NCBI RefSeq assembly: GCF_002920615.1
Contig: NZ_PQSU01000005.1
Location: forward strand, 1-64,000
Direction of reading: 5' to 3'
Length of the DNA stretch: 64,000 nt
Source: Streptomyces sp. Ru62
GTDB taxonomy: Bacteria; Actinomycetota; Actinomycetes; Streptomycetales; Streptomycetaceae
Part shown: positions 38,501 through 50,195 of the stretch, one piece after another
Numbering within the stretch: the first letter of the stretch is position 1
Layout of the letters: each line of letters starts with the position of its first letter
The notes under the pieces: generated by a model
What the model was told of the DNA's origin: nothing
The model's database searches: none
Seen by the model: the letters and a program-made list of their open reading frames with translations, nothing else
Program-made: the position numbers and the translations under genes

Positions 38501-39318
38501 GGGTGCTCGACCTCGCCGACCAGCTCATCATCATCTCCACGCCGTCCGTGGACGGCGCGAGCAGCGCCAGTACGACGCTGGACTGGCTGTCCGCGCACGG
38601 GTACGCCGATCTGGTCTCCCGCTCCCTCACCGTGATCTCCGGGGTCCGCGAGACCGGCAAGATGATCAAGGTCGAGGACATCGTGGCGCACTTCGAGACC
38701 CGCACCCGCGGCGTCATCGTCGTGCCCTTCGACGAGCATCTGGCGGCCGGCGCCGAGGTGGACCTCGACATGATGCGGCCGAAGACGCGCGAGGCGTACT
38801 TCAACCTCGCCGCGATGGTCGCCGAGGACTTCACCCGTCACCAGCAGGCGCACGGGCTGTGGACGAGCGACGGCAACCCGCCGCCGGTGGCCGCCCCGCC
38901 CATGCCGGGAGCGTCCGTGCCGGGAACGCCGATGCCGGGCCAGCCCGTGCCCGGACAGCCCATGCCGGGCCAGCCCATGCCGGAACAGCTGTACGGCGCC
39001 GGGCAGCCGTATCCCCAGGCCCCGGGTCAGCCGTATCCCCCGGCCCCCGGTCAGCCGTATCCCCCGGCCCCCGGTCAGCCGTACGCCCCGGCCGCCGGTC
39101 AGGCGTACGCCCCCGCGCAGCAGCCGTACCCGCCTCAGCAGGGCCAGCCGCAGCCGCATCCGGGGGCGCCGCAGCAGCCGGGCCACCCGCAGGCCGGACA
39201 GCCGCAGCCTCAGCCCCAGCCCTCGTCACAGCCGCAACCGCAGCCGGGACAGCAGCCCGAGCCGGGACAGCAGCCGCAGCAGCCTCCGCAGGCTCCTCCG
39301 GCCCCGCCCCAGCAGTAG
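35551..39318 (+). CDS. EspI-like MinD/ParA ATPase with long Pro/Ala-rich arms
   Basis: 1255 residues from GTG. Residues 1-225 are Pro/Gly-rich; about 230-460 are Ala/Glu/Gly/Ser-rich with AAEGS-type repeats. About 470-800 are Pro/Gln/Ala-rich with six YGFPQP hexapeptides. A MinD-like ATPase domain (about 845-1100) follows: deviant Walker [14 protein letters not shown] near 860, [13 protein letters not shown], and [13 protein letters not shown]. The tail is again Pro/Gln-rich (GQPYPPAP repeats). This matches EspI of mycobacterial ESX-1, a MinD-like ATPase with a Pro-rich N-terminus thought to adjust secretion to ATP level. It is the last ESX gene before the ribF operon. Confidence 0.87.
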   Translation: MSSDRDGMRGGWGTPGDDQPDAEAVETTGEFTIDYAPPAWYTQNASGAGGTGAGGAGGTSGAGGFAGSTGSTGSAAAGDSGTPAAPGLPFPTGTPVPGPTPPPPATPPVAGPPVGTPPQGTPFIPAQGASYGPAQGTPYGPAQGASFTPPQGTAYAPPAGPAHPAPPTGDPVPMPRLPEGFEPQKAQSAQSEAPAASGVVEPETDNGDLESGATMRFSAVALKRQMAEIAERAGAAGEPAEAGHEGSAGSEGSAGADESSGAEGSGAAEGSAGAEGAGGSQGSLGASGADGSVAAEGPTAAEGSTAAEGSVAAEGFVAAEGDAQRAGKSGDEDGAEESGGEAATQDGSVAEAVVPAGSATDATADEKTATESSVAEQAAAEQGGTGEGDPEKGGAEESRADGGAADAVRPALSEGSADSARSDAPKPADAGAAGVTTPGGVPRPGAAEDSASPGDGAADSGASASAAPHADAAHPGDPASGAPQPHAAQPAPGQPGGYGFPQPDAAHPGAQPHAAQPAPGAPYGAVPPAPPAPQGAQPGWTPSASQNGLPSLPPSYQPAAPAAAAQWPAQPGQQPAAAPQQPGPMPGRQPQATGSQGPAGMPGQQPPFQPQAPQPAPSGWNQPNHAGQANPAGQPGQPGATSAPAPGPQPAPHSPAPGPTPPPSGYGFPQPGAPVPGAPNPPVQPGAYGFPQPPAPQPHPNGPTPPSGYGFPQPGLPNSTAQAGGYGFPQPGNHNPQPQPGGYGFPQPPQNPDGAPGAPQPPHAPVDPRSGAAWPQPVQHDQRQPTNPGAAPLGYTAAVELSSDRLLNNKKQKAKSGRPAAAGGRFKLGGKKEEAERQRKLELIRTPVLSCYRIAVISLKGGVGKTTTTTALGSTLATERQDKILAIDANPDAGTLGRRVRRETGATIRDLVQAIPYLNSYMDIRRFTSQAPSGLEIIANDVDPAVSTTFNDEDYRRAIDVLGRQYPVILTDSGTGLLYSAMRGVLDLADQLIIISTPSVDGASSASTTLDWLSAHGYADLVSRSLTVISGVRETGKMIKVEDIVAHFETRTRGVIVVPFDEHLAAGAEVDLDMMRPKTREAYFNLAAMVAEDFTRHQQAHGLWTSDGNPPPVAAPPMPGASVPGTPMPGQPVPGQPMPGQPMPEQLYGAGQPYPQAPGQPYPPAPGQPYPPAPGQPYAPAAGQAYAPAQQPYPPQQGQPQPHPGAPQQPGHPQAGQPQPQPQPSSQPQPQPGQQPEPGQQPQQPPQAPPAPPQQ

Positions 39319-39329
39319 GGGGTCACGGA

Positions 39330-39366
39330 AAAGGGCGGCCGGTGCTCACCGCACCGGCCGCCCTTT
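39330..39366. terminator. Bidirectional terminator
   Basis: A 16-bp perfect stem (AAAGGGCGGCCGGTGC / complement) with a 5-nt loop and A/T runs at both ends lies between the EspI-like gene and ribF. Confidence 0.92.
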
Positions 39367-39412
39367 CTCGCTGTGAGGAGCCTCGCTGAAACGACTCCCG
39401 CCGGAACGGCGA

Positions 39413-40360
39413 CTACTCCTCCGCCGCCACGATCTCCCGGCACCGCTTCACATCCGCGGCCATCTGCTCCAGCAGGGCCTCCAGCGACTGGAACTTCGCC
39501 TGCCCGCGCACGTACGCGAGGAAGTCGACGGCGACGTGCAGGCCGTACAGGTCGAGGCCGACGCGGTCGATCGCGTACGCCTCCACCGTGCGCTCGGTGC
39601 CGTCGAACTGCGGATTCGTGCCGACAGAGATCGCGGCCGGCATGGCCTCGCCCTGGGCGTGCAGGTACCCGGCGTACACGCCGTCGGCGGGGATGGCGGT
39701 GTGCGGGAGCGTCTCGACGTTGGCCGTCGGGAAGCCCAGCTCCCGGCCGCGCTGGGCGCCGCGGACGACGACGCCCTCCACGCGGTGCGGGCGGCCCAGG
39801 ATCTCGCGGGCGCCCGCGACATCGCCCTCGGCGACCAGGCGGCGGGTCAGCGTGGAGGAGAACGGCTCGCCGCCGCCCGCCTCACCGCTGACGTACAGGT
39901 CGACGACCTCGACCTCGAAGTCGTAGATCTTGCCCTGCTCGACGAGGAACTCGACGTTGCCGGCCGCCTTGTGGCCGAAGCGGAAGTTGGGGCCCTCCAC
40001 GACCGCCTTGGCGTGCAGCTTGTCCACCAGGACCTTCACCACGAAGTCGGCGGGCGAGAGCTTGGAGAACTCGGTGGTGAAGGGCAGGATGAGGCACGCG
40101 TCGACGCCCAGCTCGGCCATGAGTTCGGCACGGCGGTGGTGCGGGGCGAGCAGCGGCGGGTGGCTGCCCGGGCGGACGACCTCGCTGGGGTGCGGGTCGA
40201 AGGTGACCACGACGGCCGGTACGCCGAGCTCGCGGGCCCGGTCGACGGCGTGCTGGATGATCAGCTGGTGGCCGCGGTGGACGCCGTCGTAGGAACCGAT
40301 GGTGACGACGCTGCGCCCCCAGTCCTCGGGGATGTCCTCCAAGCCACGCCAGCGCTGCAC
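39413..40360 (-). CDS. ribF: Riboflavin kinase / FAD synthetase
   Basis: 315 residues from GTG. The N-terminal adenylyltransferase domain has GSYDGVHRGHQ (about 22-32), TFDPHP and EGPNFRFGHKAAGN. The C-terminal riboflavin kinase domain has RGRELGFPTANVE and ADGVYAGYLHAQG. It makes FMN and FAD. Last gene of the infB-truB operon direction; the trypsin-fold gene stops 130 bp upstream. Confidence 0.95.
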   Translation of the reverse strand: MQRWRGLEDIPEDWGRSVVTIGSYDGVHRGHQLIIQHAVDRARELGVPAVVVTFDPHPSEVVRPGSHPPLLAPHHRRAELMAELGVDACLILPFTTEFSKLSPADFVVKVLVDKLHAKAVVEGPNFRFGHKAAGNVEFLVEQGKIYDFEVEVVDLYVSGEAGGGEPFSSTLTRRLVAEGDVAGAREILGRPHRVEGVVVRGAQRGRELGFPTANVETLPHTAIPADGVYAGYLHAQGEAMPAAISVGTNPQFDGTERTVEAYAIDRVGLDLYGLHVAVDFLAYVRGQAKFQSLEALLEQMAADVKRCREIVAAEE

Positions 40361-40490
40361 TGTGACCGCTCCTCGAACCCTTGTCCGTGTCTACCTTGAC
40401 CTCGTCGTGCAGGTCTAAGGGTGCCATGCCGGGTGCCCCGGGCCGGCATCGGCATGGGGGCTGTGACGGGGCGCACGTTCCCACCGCGGC

Positions 40491-43400
40491 TCAGGCCGGT
40501 ACGCGTACGCCCGCGATGCTCTCGATCATGCGGCGGGTGCTGGGGCCGACCACGGCCGCCCAGTCGTCCGGGGCCTCGGTCAGCCAGCGGGCCATGCGGG
40601 CGGCGAAGCCGGGCACGTGCCGTGCGATGTCGACCAGGGCGCGGTCGAAACGGGTGGCGCCCTCGGGCGTGCGGACGAGGAGCAGGCCGGTGCGGTGGAC
40701 CAGGCCGCGGGCCTCCTCCGCCCGGCCGCCGTGTTCCGTGGCCGCATGCAGGACGGCGAGCAGGACGGACGGGTCCTCTTCGCGGGCGAGGAGGAACTCC
40801 AGCAGTTCGCGGCGGAGCGGGCGGGAGGCGGGGCTGCCGGGGGCGGCGAGGACGGTGGCGAGGGCCGCCCGGAGCGGTTCGGGGCCGCCGTCGAGCAGGC
40901 CGGTGACGAGGGGCAGCACGACCGGGCGGGCGGTGGGGCCCTCTTCGAGGCGGCGCTCGACCTGGTCGGCGACCTGGCCCGCGACGGGTCCGGCGGTCTC
41001 CGGGCGCAGCCGCAGCGCCTCCCGGACGAGGGCGGCGACCCGGCGGGTCAGGGCCGGGGTAGCGACCTGGGTGAGGCTGCGCAGGACCGCTGCGGTGTCC
41101 GGGCCGCCGGCGCCCGGGGCGCACAGGCGGGCGCGGAAGGCCTCCAGGACCGGTTCCGGGTGCGTGGTCAGGGCCGGGACGAGGGCGCTGGGCGGGAACT
41201 GCGGGTCGCCGTCGGCGAAGTGGCGCAGGGCCGCGGGCAGGTGCCGGTCCCGGGAGCGCGGGTCACGGACCAGCAGGGCCAGGGCGGCGCCGTGCAGGGT
41301 GCGGTCGGCGGGGCGGGCGAGCAGGGTGAGGGCGGCGTAGCGCAGCAGCTCGCGGTCGGCGTCCGAGCGGGCGTGGGGGGCCGCGCGCAGGGCGAAGGCC
41401 ACGGCCGCGACCCGGCGGGCGGTGCGCTCGTCGTGCGCCCAGCGGTCCACCGCCCGGCAGAGGGCGGACGGCTCCTCCTCGGCGAGGACGGCCAGCAGTT
41501 CGTCGGCACGCCGGTGCGCGCTGGCCACCAGTACCTCGATGAGAACGTCCAGGGCACCGTGCCGGTGGGTATGCAGCAGCGCCTGCGCGGCGGTGGCCAC
41601 GGTGGCGTGCGGGGTCGCGGGCAGCGGCCGCTCGTCCGCGAACCACTGGGTGAGCAGGGGCTGTACGACGGTGGGGGCGGCGGCGAGCAGTCCGGCGACG
41701 GCGTCCAGGTACCGGTCGCCTGCCGCGGGTGGCGCCGGGTCCGCCAGGACGAGGCGGCGCAGCAGGTCCAGGCGCTCGGTGTCGGGGACGGGCAGGCCGG
41801 TCCAGAAGGCGGGGCGGAAGTCGGCCGGTACGGGCCGCTGGGCGCCGTGCCAGGCGACGACACGGTCGGCGAGCAGGCGCAGCACCTCGGTGTACGGCGT
41901 CGCGTCCGGGACCTGGAGCAGGGTCCGGGCGAGGAGCCGGGCGGCCCACCAGGAGCCGGTGTCACGGTCCAGGGCGTCGACCAGCTCCCGCAGCCGGAGG
42001 GCGAGTTGCCCGGTTCCCTGCTGGCGGGCGAGGAGCAGCAGCGCCTGGACGACGGGGCCGACGCGATGGTGCGGCACCGGGCGGGGCGCGCCCGGCTCGC
42101 CGACGTGGTGCACCAGGGCCAGCAGCGCCGCGTCCAGGTCCAGGTGCGTGCCCTGGATCCAGTCGGCCAGTTCCTCGTGGGCGAAGCGGTAGCCGGTACC
42201 GGCCGGCACGAGGAGACCCTCGGCCAGCACGGCGGAGGCCCAGCCGGTACCGCCGCCGAGCCGGGCCGGGGCCGGACCCCGGGGGAACACCGCCTCGAAC
42301 GACTCCCCGTCCAGCTCCCCCTGCCCCGGCCCGAGGCAGCGCCGGGCGGCCTCGTGCACCTGCCCGGCCACCCGCGCCGCCAGCCGCCGCACGGCCGTTC
42401 CGCGCAGACCGCCGACGGCGGCGAGGCGGACGGCGACGCGCAGGCACATCAGATCGAGGTAGGCGGCGAACACGTCGTGCCGGTCGACGGGCCCGGCGAC
42501 CGGCGCGTCCGGTACGGCGGCCCGCACCTCGGACAACAGCCGCAGTACGAGCGGATGCCGTGCGTCCCGCTCACCGAGCGCCCCCTCCGGAATCCCGTAC
42601 CGCACCCGAGCCCACCGCGCCTCACCGGACGTGAGGCCCCCGATCCGCAGACAGGGCGGAAGGGGGTCGGTGGAGGGGATACCGGGCGCTTCGCCGGGGA
42701 CCGACTCGGCGGGTACGGCGGAAGCCTCTGCCTCAACGGCACACCCAGTCGACGCACACACCGCACCGGCACCGCCGGCTTCGACCGCGGAGTCGGCCGG
42801 CGTACGCACCCCGTGGTCCGGCGGTGTTCGCACCTGCTCTCCCGGGTCGCCCGGGTCGCCCGGCATGTGGAGGACGGCCGGTGGGAAGGCCCGGCCGGTG
42901 TGTTCCCAGTGTTCCTCCCGGCAGGCCAGCACCAGGCGGGTTCCCGTCTCGGTCAGCCAGGTGGCCGTGCCCTGGGCCCAGGTGGGCAGGCGGTCGGCGA
43001 GGGCGGGAGGCATCTCCTCGGGGCAGTCCAGGAGGAGCAGCAACGGGCGGCCGGCCCGGGCGGCGAGGCGGGCCACGCGTTCGGGCGTGATGTCGCCGAG
43101 GTCTTCGGGTCGTCCGGAGCGGGACGCGGCGATGATCCGGGCGGCACGCGCCAAGGTGCGGCGGACCACGTCGGCCACCGAGTCGTCGGTGCCCCTCAGA
43201 TCGGCACCGCGCAGCCACAGCGTGGGGGCCGGCCGCTCACCCCGGGCACGGCGGGCGGCGAGCGCCGCGAGTTCCGTCGTACGACCGCTGCCCGGCGCGC
43301 CGACGAGGCCGAGCACGGGCCGGTCACCGACGGTGAAGGCGGCCAACTCCCGGACGATGCCGGGGCGTTCGACCGGTTCGACGGCGCCCGGGGGGACGTT

Positions 43401-44291
43401 CTGCCCGACCGGGGTCATGGTGAGCTGGAGGGTGCCGGCGAGGTTGAGGTCGGCGCCGTACGCGGGCACGGTGGCCGCGTTGCGGGCGAGCAAGTCGGCG
43501 AGCGCGCCGTCGGCGGGCCGCAGCGGCACCGCGAATCCCGCGTCGCGCTGAGCGCTGTGCAGGGCGGTGCCGAGGACGCCGACGACCGCGCCGGTGCGTG
43601 CGTCGAGCACCGGTCCGCCGGCCGCGCCGCCGCCCAGCCGGAGCGCGTCCCGGCCGGCCGTGCCGATGGCCAGTTCCAGCGCCTCGTCCAGCAGGTGGAA
43701 GCGGTCCGTGGCGGTGTACGTCACCTGCGTGGCGGCCAGCACCCGCGCCTCGCGCCAGCAGCCGGCGGCGACCTGGACGTAGGTGCCGGCGTCGATCCGC
43801 TCCCGCACGGTCAGCGGCAGCGGCTCCACGCCGAGCCCCTCCGTGCGCACCAGGGCGAGGTCGAGACCGGGCAGTGCCGTGACCGCGTCGGGGCCGACCA
43901 CGCAGGTACGGTCGCCGGCGTGCAGCACCAGCCGGGGCAGGCCGTCGACAGCCTCGTGGCTGGTGAGCAGGGTGCCCTCGTGATCGGCGAGGAAGCCGAG
44001 TCCGCGCGGGCGGCCGGCCAGGTCCCGGATGCGTACGAGGGCGGCGTCGAGGCGGCCGGTTCCGGCGCCTGCGCCCGTGCCGTCGGCCGGGGTGGTGGCC
44101 GGGGCAGGGTCTCCCGGGCCCTCGCCCGGCCCACCGCCGGCGCACTCCTCGTACGCGCGCGCTCCGGACGGCCGTTCCCCGTGTGCGCCGCCCCCGCCCG
44201 CGCGCTCCCCCTCGGCGCGTCCCTCGAACGGCGGCTCCGCGCAGTCGTGCCCCCGGCGCCCGCTTCCGCCCCGCGGGCCCCGTTCCGTCAT
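40491..44291 (-). CDS. Trypsin-fold / P-loop / HEAT-like repeat protein, protease serine lost
   Basis: 1266 residues from ATG, with GGGGAGG upstream. Residues 1-80 are Gly/Ala/Glu-rich. About 80-270 resemble a trypsin-like domain: GFLADHEGTLLTSHEAV (His112), LPGLDLALVRT (Asp144), and GGGAAGGPVLD, where the serine of GxSGGP is Ala224. A P-loop NTPase follows: GAPGSGRTT (331-339, Arg in place of Lys) and LLLLLDCPEEMPP (Asp422). From about 560 to the end are repeated Leu/Ala-rich helical pairs like HEAT/ARM repeats. This looks like STAND/NACHT-type signalling architecture with an inactive protease sensor. It lies between truB and ribF, same strand. Confidence 0.85.
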   Translation of the reverse strand: MTERGPRGGSGRRGHDCAEPPFEGRAEGERAGGGGAHGERPSGARAYEECAGGGPGEGPGDPAPATTPADGTGAGAGTGRLDAALVRIRDLAGRPRGLGFLADHEGTLLTSHEAVDGLPRLVLHAGDRTCVVGPDAVTALPGLDLALVRTEGLGVEPLPLTVRERIDAGTYVQVAAGCWREARVLAATQVTYTATDRFHLLDEALELAIGTAGRDALRLGGGAAGGPVLDARTGAVVGVLGTALHSAQRDAGFAVPLRPADGALADLLARNAATVPAYGADLNLAGTLQLTMTPVGQNVPPGAVEPVERPGIVRELAAFTVGDRPVLGLVGAPGSGRTTELAALAARRARGERPAPTLWLRGADLRGTDDSVADVVRRTLARAARIIAASRSGRPEDLGDITPERVARLAARAGRPLLLLLDCPEEMPPALADRLPTWAQGTATWLTETGTRLVLACREEHWEHTGRAFPPAVLHMPGDPGDPGEQVRTPPDHGVRTPADSAVEAGGAGAVCASTGCAVEAEASAVPAESVPGEAPGIPSTDPLPPCLRIGGLTSGEARWARVRYGIPEGALGERDARHPLVLRLLSEVRAAVPDAPVAGPVDRHDVFAAYLDLMCLRVAVRLAAVGGLRGTAVRRLAARVAGQVHEAARRCLGPGQGELDGESFEAVFPRGPAPARLGGGTGWASAVLAEGLLVPAGTGYRFAHEELADWIQGTHLDLDAALLALVHHVGEPGAPRPVPHHRVGPVVQALLLLARQQGTGQLALRLRELVDALDRDTGSWWAARLLARTLLQVPDATPYTEVLRLLADRVVAWHGAQRPVPADFRPAFWTGLPVPDTERLDLLRRLVLADPAPPAAGDRYLDAVAGLLAAAPTVVQPLLTQWFADERPLPATPHATVATAAQALLHTHRHGALDVLIEVLVASAHRRADELLAVLAEEEPSALCRAVDRWAHDERTARRVAAVAFALRAAPHARSDADRELLRYAALTLLARPADRTLHGAALALLVRDPRSRDRHLPAALRHFADGDPQFPPSALVPALTTHPEPVLEAFRARLCAPGAGGPDTAAVLRSLTQVATPALTRRVAALVREALRLRPETAGPVAGQVADQVERRLEEGPTARPVVLPLVTGLLDGGPEPLRAALATVLAAPGSPASRPLRRELLEFLLAREEDPSVLLAVLHAATEHGGRAEEARGLVHRTGLLLVRTPEGATRFDRALVDIARHVPGFAARMARWLTEAPDDWAAVVGPSTRRMIESIAGVRVPA

Positions 44292-44526
44292 GGTCGTACC
44301 TCCCCGCCCGTCCCCGTGCCCTGGTTCCGACGGTAGGCGCGGGATGATCGGCGGGACAGATCGCGTGATGAACGCGCCCCCTTCCGCTCCCCCGGTTCAC
44401 TCCGAGCGCCTGCCCGGACGGGTGAATAGGCGGAAGTTGCTGGATAACCCTAGGGGTGGGGGAACCGAGGGGGGACCGTGGAGCGGCGGCAGGACCGGGC
44501 CCGTGTGGCCGCCGGCCGCCGCTCCA

Positions 44527-44600
44527 CGGCAGACAGCCACTCCACAGCGGAGAGCCAGTCCCCGGCAGACAGCCACTCCACAACGGACGCCGATCCGTGC
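44527..44600 (+). repeat. 18-bp degenerate tandem repeat
   Basis: In the 379-bp gap between truB and the trypsin-fold gene, an 18-bp unit beginning CGGCAGACAGCCACTCCA occurs about four times in a row. The 1st and 3rd copies are identical over 20 bp (44527-44546 and 44563-44582). On the plus strand it could encode a 6-residue repeat (ADSHST) in a 109-codon frame from GTG 44478, which has GAGGGGGG upstream. That frame runs antisense into truB, so I do not call it a gene. Confidence 0.7.
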
Positions 44601-44670
44601 GGGCCCGATCTCAGGGCCGACGGCTCAGGCCTCAGACCTGAACGCCTCCGCGCCTCCGCGCCTCCACGCC

Positions 44671-45576
44671 TCAGCCGAACACGGCGAGGCTCTTCGCCTT
44701 CCCCCGGTGTTCCTCGACCAGTGCGAGGAAGCGGCCCTCGGCGTCGAACACGGCGACGGGACCGGCTCCCGCGTACTCCTCGGGGATCTCCAGCCGGACA
44801 CCGTTGAGCAGCAGCCGGGCCCGCTTGGCGTCGACCTCCCAGCGCGGGAACGCGGCGGTGGCGGCCTCGGCGATCGGCATCACGGTCAGCTCCTGCTGGA
44901 GCTGGTCCAGCGTCTTGGCCGCGTCCAGCTTGTACGGGCCGACGCGGGTGCGGCGCAGCGCGGTGAGGTGGCCGCCGACTCCCAGGTCGGCGCCCAGGTC
45001 GCGGGCGAGGGCGCGGATGTAGGTGCCGGAGGAGCAGACCACCGACACCACCAGGTCGAGCACGGGCGTGCCGTCCTCGGCGACCGCGTCCCGGACGTCG
45101 TACACCGCGAAGGAGGAGATGGTCACCGGCCGGGCGGGGATCTCGAAGTCCTCGCCCTCACGGGCCCGCTTGTACGACCGTACGCCGTCGATCTTGATGG
45201 CGCTGACCTTGGACGGCACCTGCATGATGTCGCCGGTCAGCTTGGCGATGCCCGCGTCGATGGCGTCCCGGGTCACCTTGGAGGCGTCGGTCGACGAGGT
45301 GATCTCGCCCTCGGCGTCGTCGGTGAGGGTGTTCTGGCCCAGGCGGACCGTGCCCAGGTACTCCTTCTCGGTGAGCGCCAGGTGTCCGAGGAGTTTGGTG
45401 GCGCGCTCGACCCCGAGGACCAGGACACCGGTCGCCATCGGGTCGAGGGTGCCGGCGTGGCCGACGCGGCGGGTCCTGGCGATCCCGCGCATCTTGGCGA
45501 CCACGTCGTGCGAAGTGAAGCCCGACGGCTTGTCGACGATGACGAGGCCGTCGGGCGTGGTGTGCTTCTGGGTCAT
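44671..45576 (-). CDS. truB: tRNA pseudouridine(55) synthase
   Basis: 301 residues. It converts U55 to pseudouridine in the T-loop of tRNAs. Motif order: VDKPSGFTSHDVV, then GHAGTLDPMATGVL with catalytic Asp45, and SSGTYIRALARDLG. A C-terminal PUA-like region follows (ALVEEHRGKAKSLAVF). Its ATG overlaps the rbfA stop (ATGA). Confidence 0.96.
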   Translation of the reverse strand: MTQKHTTPDGLVIVDKPSGFTSHDVVAKMRGIARTRRVGHAGTLDPMATGVLVLGVERATKLLGHLALTEKEYLGTVRLGQNTLTDDAEGEITSSTDASKVTRDAIDAGIAKLTGDIMQVPSKVSAIKIDGVRSYKRAREGEDFEIPARPVTISSFAVYDVRDAVAEDGTPVLDLVVSVVCSSGTYIRALARDLGADLGVGGHLTALRRTRVGPYKLDAAKTLDQLQQELTVMPIAEAATAAFPRWEVDAKRARLLLNGVRLEIPEEYAGAGPVAVFDAEGRFLALVEEHRGKAKSLAVFG

Positions 45577-46031
45577 TCGGTGGCGTCGCCGTCCGTGTCG
45601 CTGTCGTCGTCCGCCGGCTTGCGGTACGGGTCGGCGCCGCCGGCGTACGTGGCGCCCGTGGCCGCCTCGCGCACCTTCTCGTCGGACTGCCGGGCCTTGT
45701 CGAGGAGGTCCTCGATGGTCCGGGCGGTGTCCGGCAGGGCGTCCGCCACGAAGGTCAGGGTGGGCGTGAACTTCACCCCGGCCGCGCGGCCCACCTCGGA
45801 GCGCAGGATGCCCTTGGCGCTCTCCAGGCCCGCGGCCGCCGCCTTCCGCTCCTCCTCGTCGCCGTAGACCGTGTAGAAGACGGTCGCCTCCCGGAGGTCA
45901 CCCGTGACCCGGGTGTCCGTGATGGTGACGTGTGAGCCGAGCCGCGGGTCCTTGATCCCGCGCTGCAGCTTCTGGGCCACCACCTCCCGGATGAGGTCCG
46001 CCAGCCTTTTAGCCCGCGCGTTGTCGGCCAC
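45573..46031 (-). CDS. rbfA: 30S ribosome-binding factor A
   Basis: 152 residues from GTG. The KH-like fold carries RLADLIREVVAQKLQRGIKDPRL, VTITDTRVTGDLREATVFYTVYG, and PTLTFVADALPDTARTIEDLL. An acidic tail (DDDSDTDGD) is usual in actinobacteria. It is needed for 30S maturation and cold adaptation. Coupled to truB; 40 bp downstream of ylxP. Confidence 0.95.
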   Translation of the reverse strand: MADNARAKRLADLIREVVAQKLQRGIKDPRLGSHVTITDTRVTGDLREATVFYTVYGDEEERKAAAAGLESAKGILRSEVGRAAGVKFTPTLTFVADALPDTARTIEDLLDKARQSDEKVREAATGATYAGGADPYRKPADDDSDTDGDATE

Positions 46032-46071
46032 TGGTCCGTCTCCCGTTCTTTCTCTTGCTTGCGTTTCGTGG

Positions 46072-46365
46072 TCAGTCGTCGTCGCCGTGGAAGCGCCGTC
46101 GCACGGACAGCAGCTCCACCTCTGGGCGGCCGGCGACCAGCCGCTCGCACCGGTCCAGTACGTCGGTGAGGTGCGCGGCGTCGCCGGAGACCGCGGCGAG
46201 GCCGATGATCGCCCGCCGGTGGAGGTTCATGTGGTCCACCTCGGCCGCGCTCACGGCGTACTTCCGCTGGAGTTCGGCGACGATCGGGCGGACGACGGAG
46301 CGCTTCTCCTTCAGCGAGTGGACGTCGCCGAGGAGGAGGTCGAAGGACAGAGTCCCCACGTACAT
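46072..46365 (-). CDS. ylxP: DUF503 (YlxP) family protein
   Basis: 97 residues. The family signature VGTLSFDLLLGDVHSLKEKRSVVRP appears as adjacent blocks at the N-terminus, followed by VSAAEVDHMNLHRRAIIGLAAVSGD. YlxP sits between infB and rbfA in many Gram-positive genomes; it has been linked to ribosome assembly but the biochemistry is unclear. It starts about 196 bp after the infB stop, past a terminator-like hairpin. Confidence 0.93.
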   Translation of the reverse strand: MYVGTLSFDLLLGDVHSLKEKRSVVRPIVAELQRKYAVSAAEVDHMNLHRRAIIGLAAVSGDAAHLTDVLDRCERLVAGRPEVELLSVRRRFHGDDD

Positions 46366-46513
46366 GTGTGCAACCGGTTCACCCGCCGGTACGGGATCGA
46401 TGGCCCCGGGTCCGTGTGGCCGGGGACATCAAGAACCGTACCGCGTACCCGCCGGTGGCTCGACAGGGTTTCGGTGCGGTCGGCCGGGCCGGCACCCGGG
46501 CGGAAAACGGCGC

Positions 46514-46547
46514 GCTGGCCGACGGGACCGCAGTCCCGCCGGCCAGC
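46514..46547 (-). terminator. Hairpin after infB
   Basis: A 15-bp stem with one mismatch (GCTGGCCGACGGGAC 46514-46528 and 46533-46547, loop CGCA) lies 14 bp beyond the infB stop. It may reduce read-through into ylxP. Confidence 0.7.
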
Positions 46548-46561
46548 ACGAACCACAGGCG

Positions 46562-49630
<3,069 letters not shown>

Positions 49631-49775
49631 TTCGCTCCTTTGAGGTCCGGGTTGAAGCCGGACCGTCGCTAGTTCATGGGCGTACTCATCGCGTACTCAT
49701 CGAGTGCTCATCGCAATCTCGACCTGCTTTCGACTCGCGAGGTACCAGACCGCACGGGGTTCCGTGCGGCTTGTC

Positions 49776-50072
49776 TTACGGCGTTGCCTGCTCGGCAACT
49801 GTTGTCTGCTCGACGTATCGGCGCAACGCCTTTGTGTCGAGCGGTCCCGGGACGCGCAGTGCCCGCGGGAACGCCCGGCGGCGTACCGCCTGGTCGAGAC
49901 AGACCAGGGCGGGGTGTACATAGGCACCCCGGCCGGGCAGCGTACCGCGAGGATCGGGGACGCAGGCGTCCTCGATCTCCACGATCCGCAGGAGATCGTT
50001 CTTGGCCGCCCGCTCCCGGCACCCCACACAGGTGCGTTCAGGGCATGCTCGGGCGTGCGTCCGGCCAGACAC
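49776..50072 (-). CDS. ylxR: YlxR (DUF448) family RNA-binding protein
   Basis: 98 residues from GTG, with GGGGAGG 12 bp upstream. The signature PERTCVGCRERAAKNDLLRIV is followed by GRGAYVHPALVCLDQAVRRRAFPRAL in blocks. YlxR lies between nusA and infB in most Gram-positive genomes; nucleoid or RNase P-related roles have been proposed. In the same strand unit, 123 bp after nusA. Confidence 0.92.
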   Translation of the reverse strand: MSGRTHARACPERTCVGCRERAAKNDLLRIVEIEDACVPDPRGTLPGRGAYVHPALVCLDQAVRRRAFPRALRVPGPLDTKALRRYVEQTTVAEQATP

Positions 50073-50195
50073 AGTTAAGTCTACCTCCCCGTACCGACCT
50101 CACCCCTTCGGGGCAAGAATCGAACGGCTGTTGTCGTGATCTCAGCGCCGGGCGGCCTGGATCTATTCCCCCGGCGCCCCGATCTGCTCCCCGGT

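Noticed and set aside
39413..40490. FMN riboswitch near ribF
   Set aside because: No conserved RFN element seen upstream of ribF; in Streptomyces it is expected at the riboflavin biosynthesis genes instead.
40617..44336. 1239-codon open frame on the plus strand
   Set aside because: Shadow of the minus-strand trypsin-fold gene; high GC leaves antisense frames open, composition is Gly/Arg/Gln without any domain.
44291..44670. Insertion sequence remnant between truB and the trypsin-fold gene
   Set aside because: Only an 18-bp tandem repeat is present; no terminal inverted repeats or transposase fragments.
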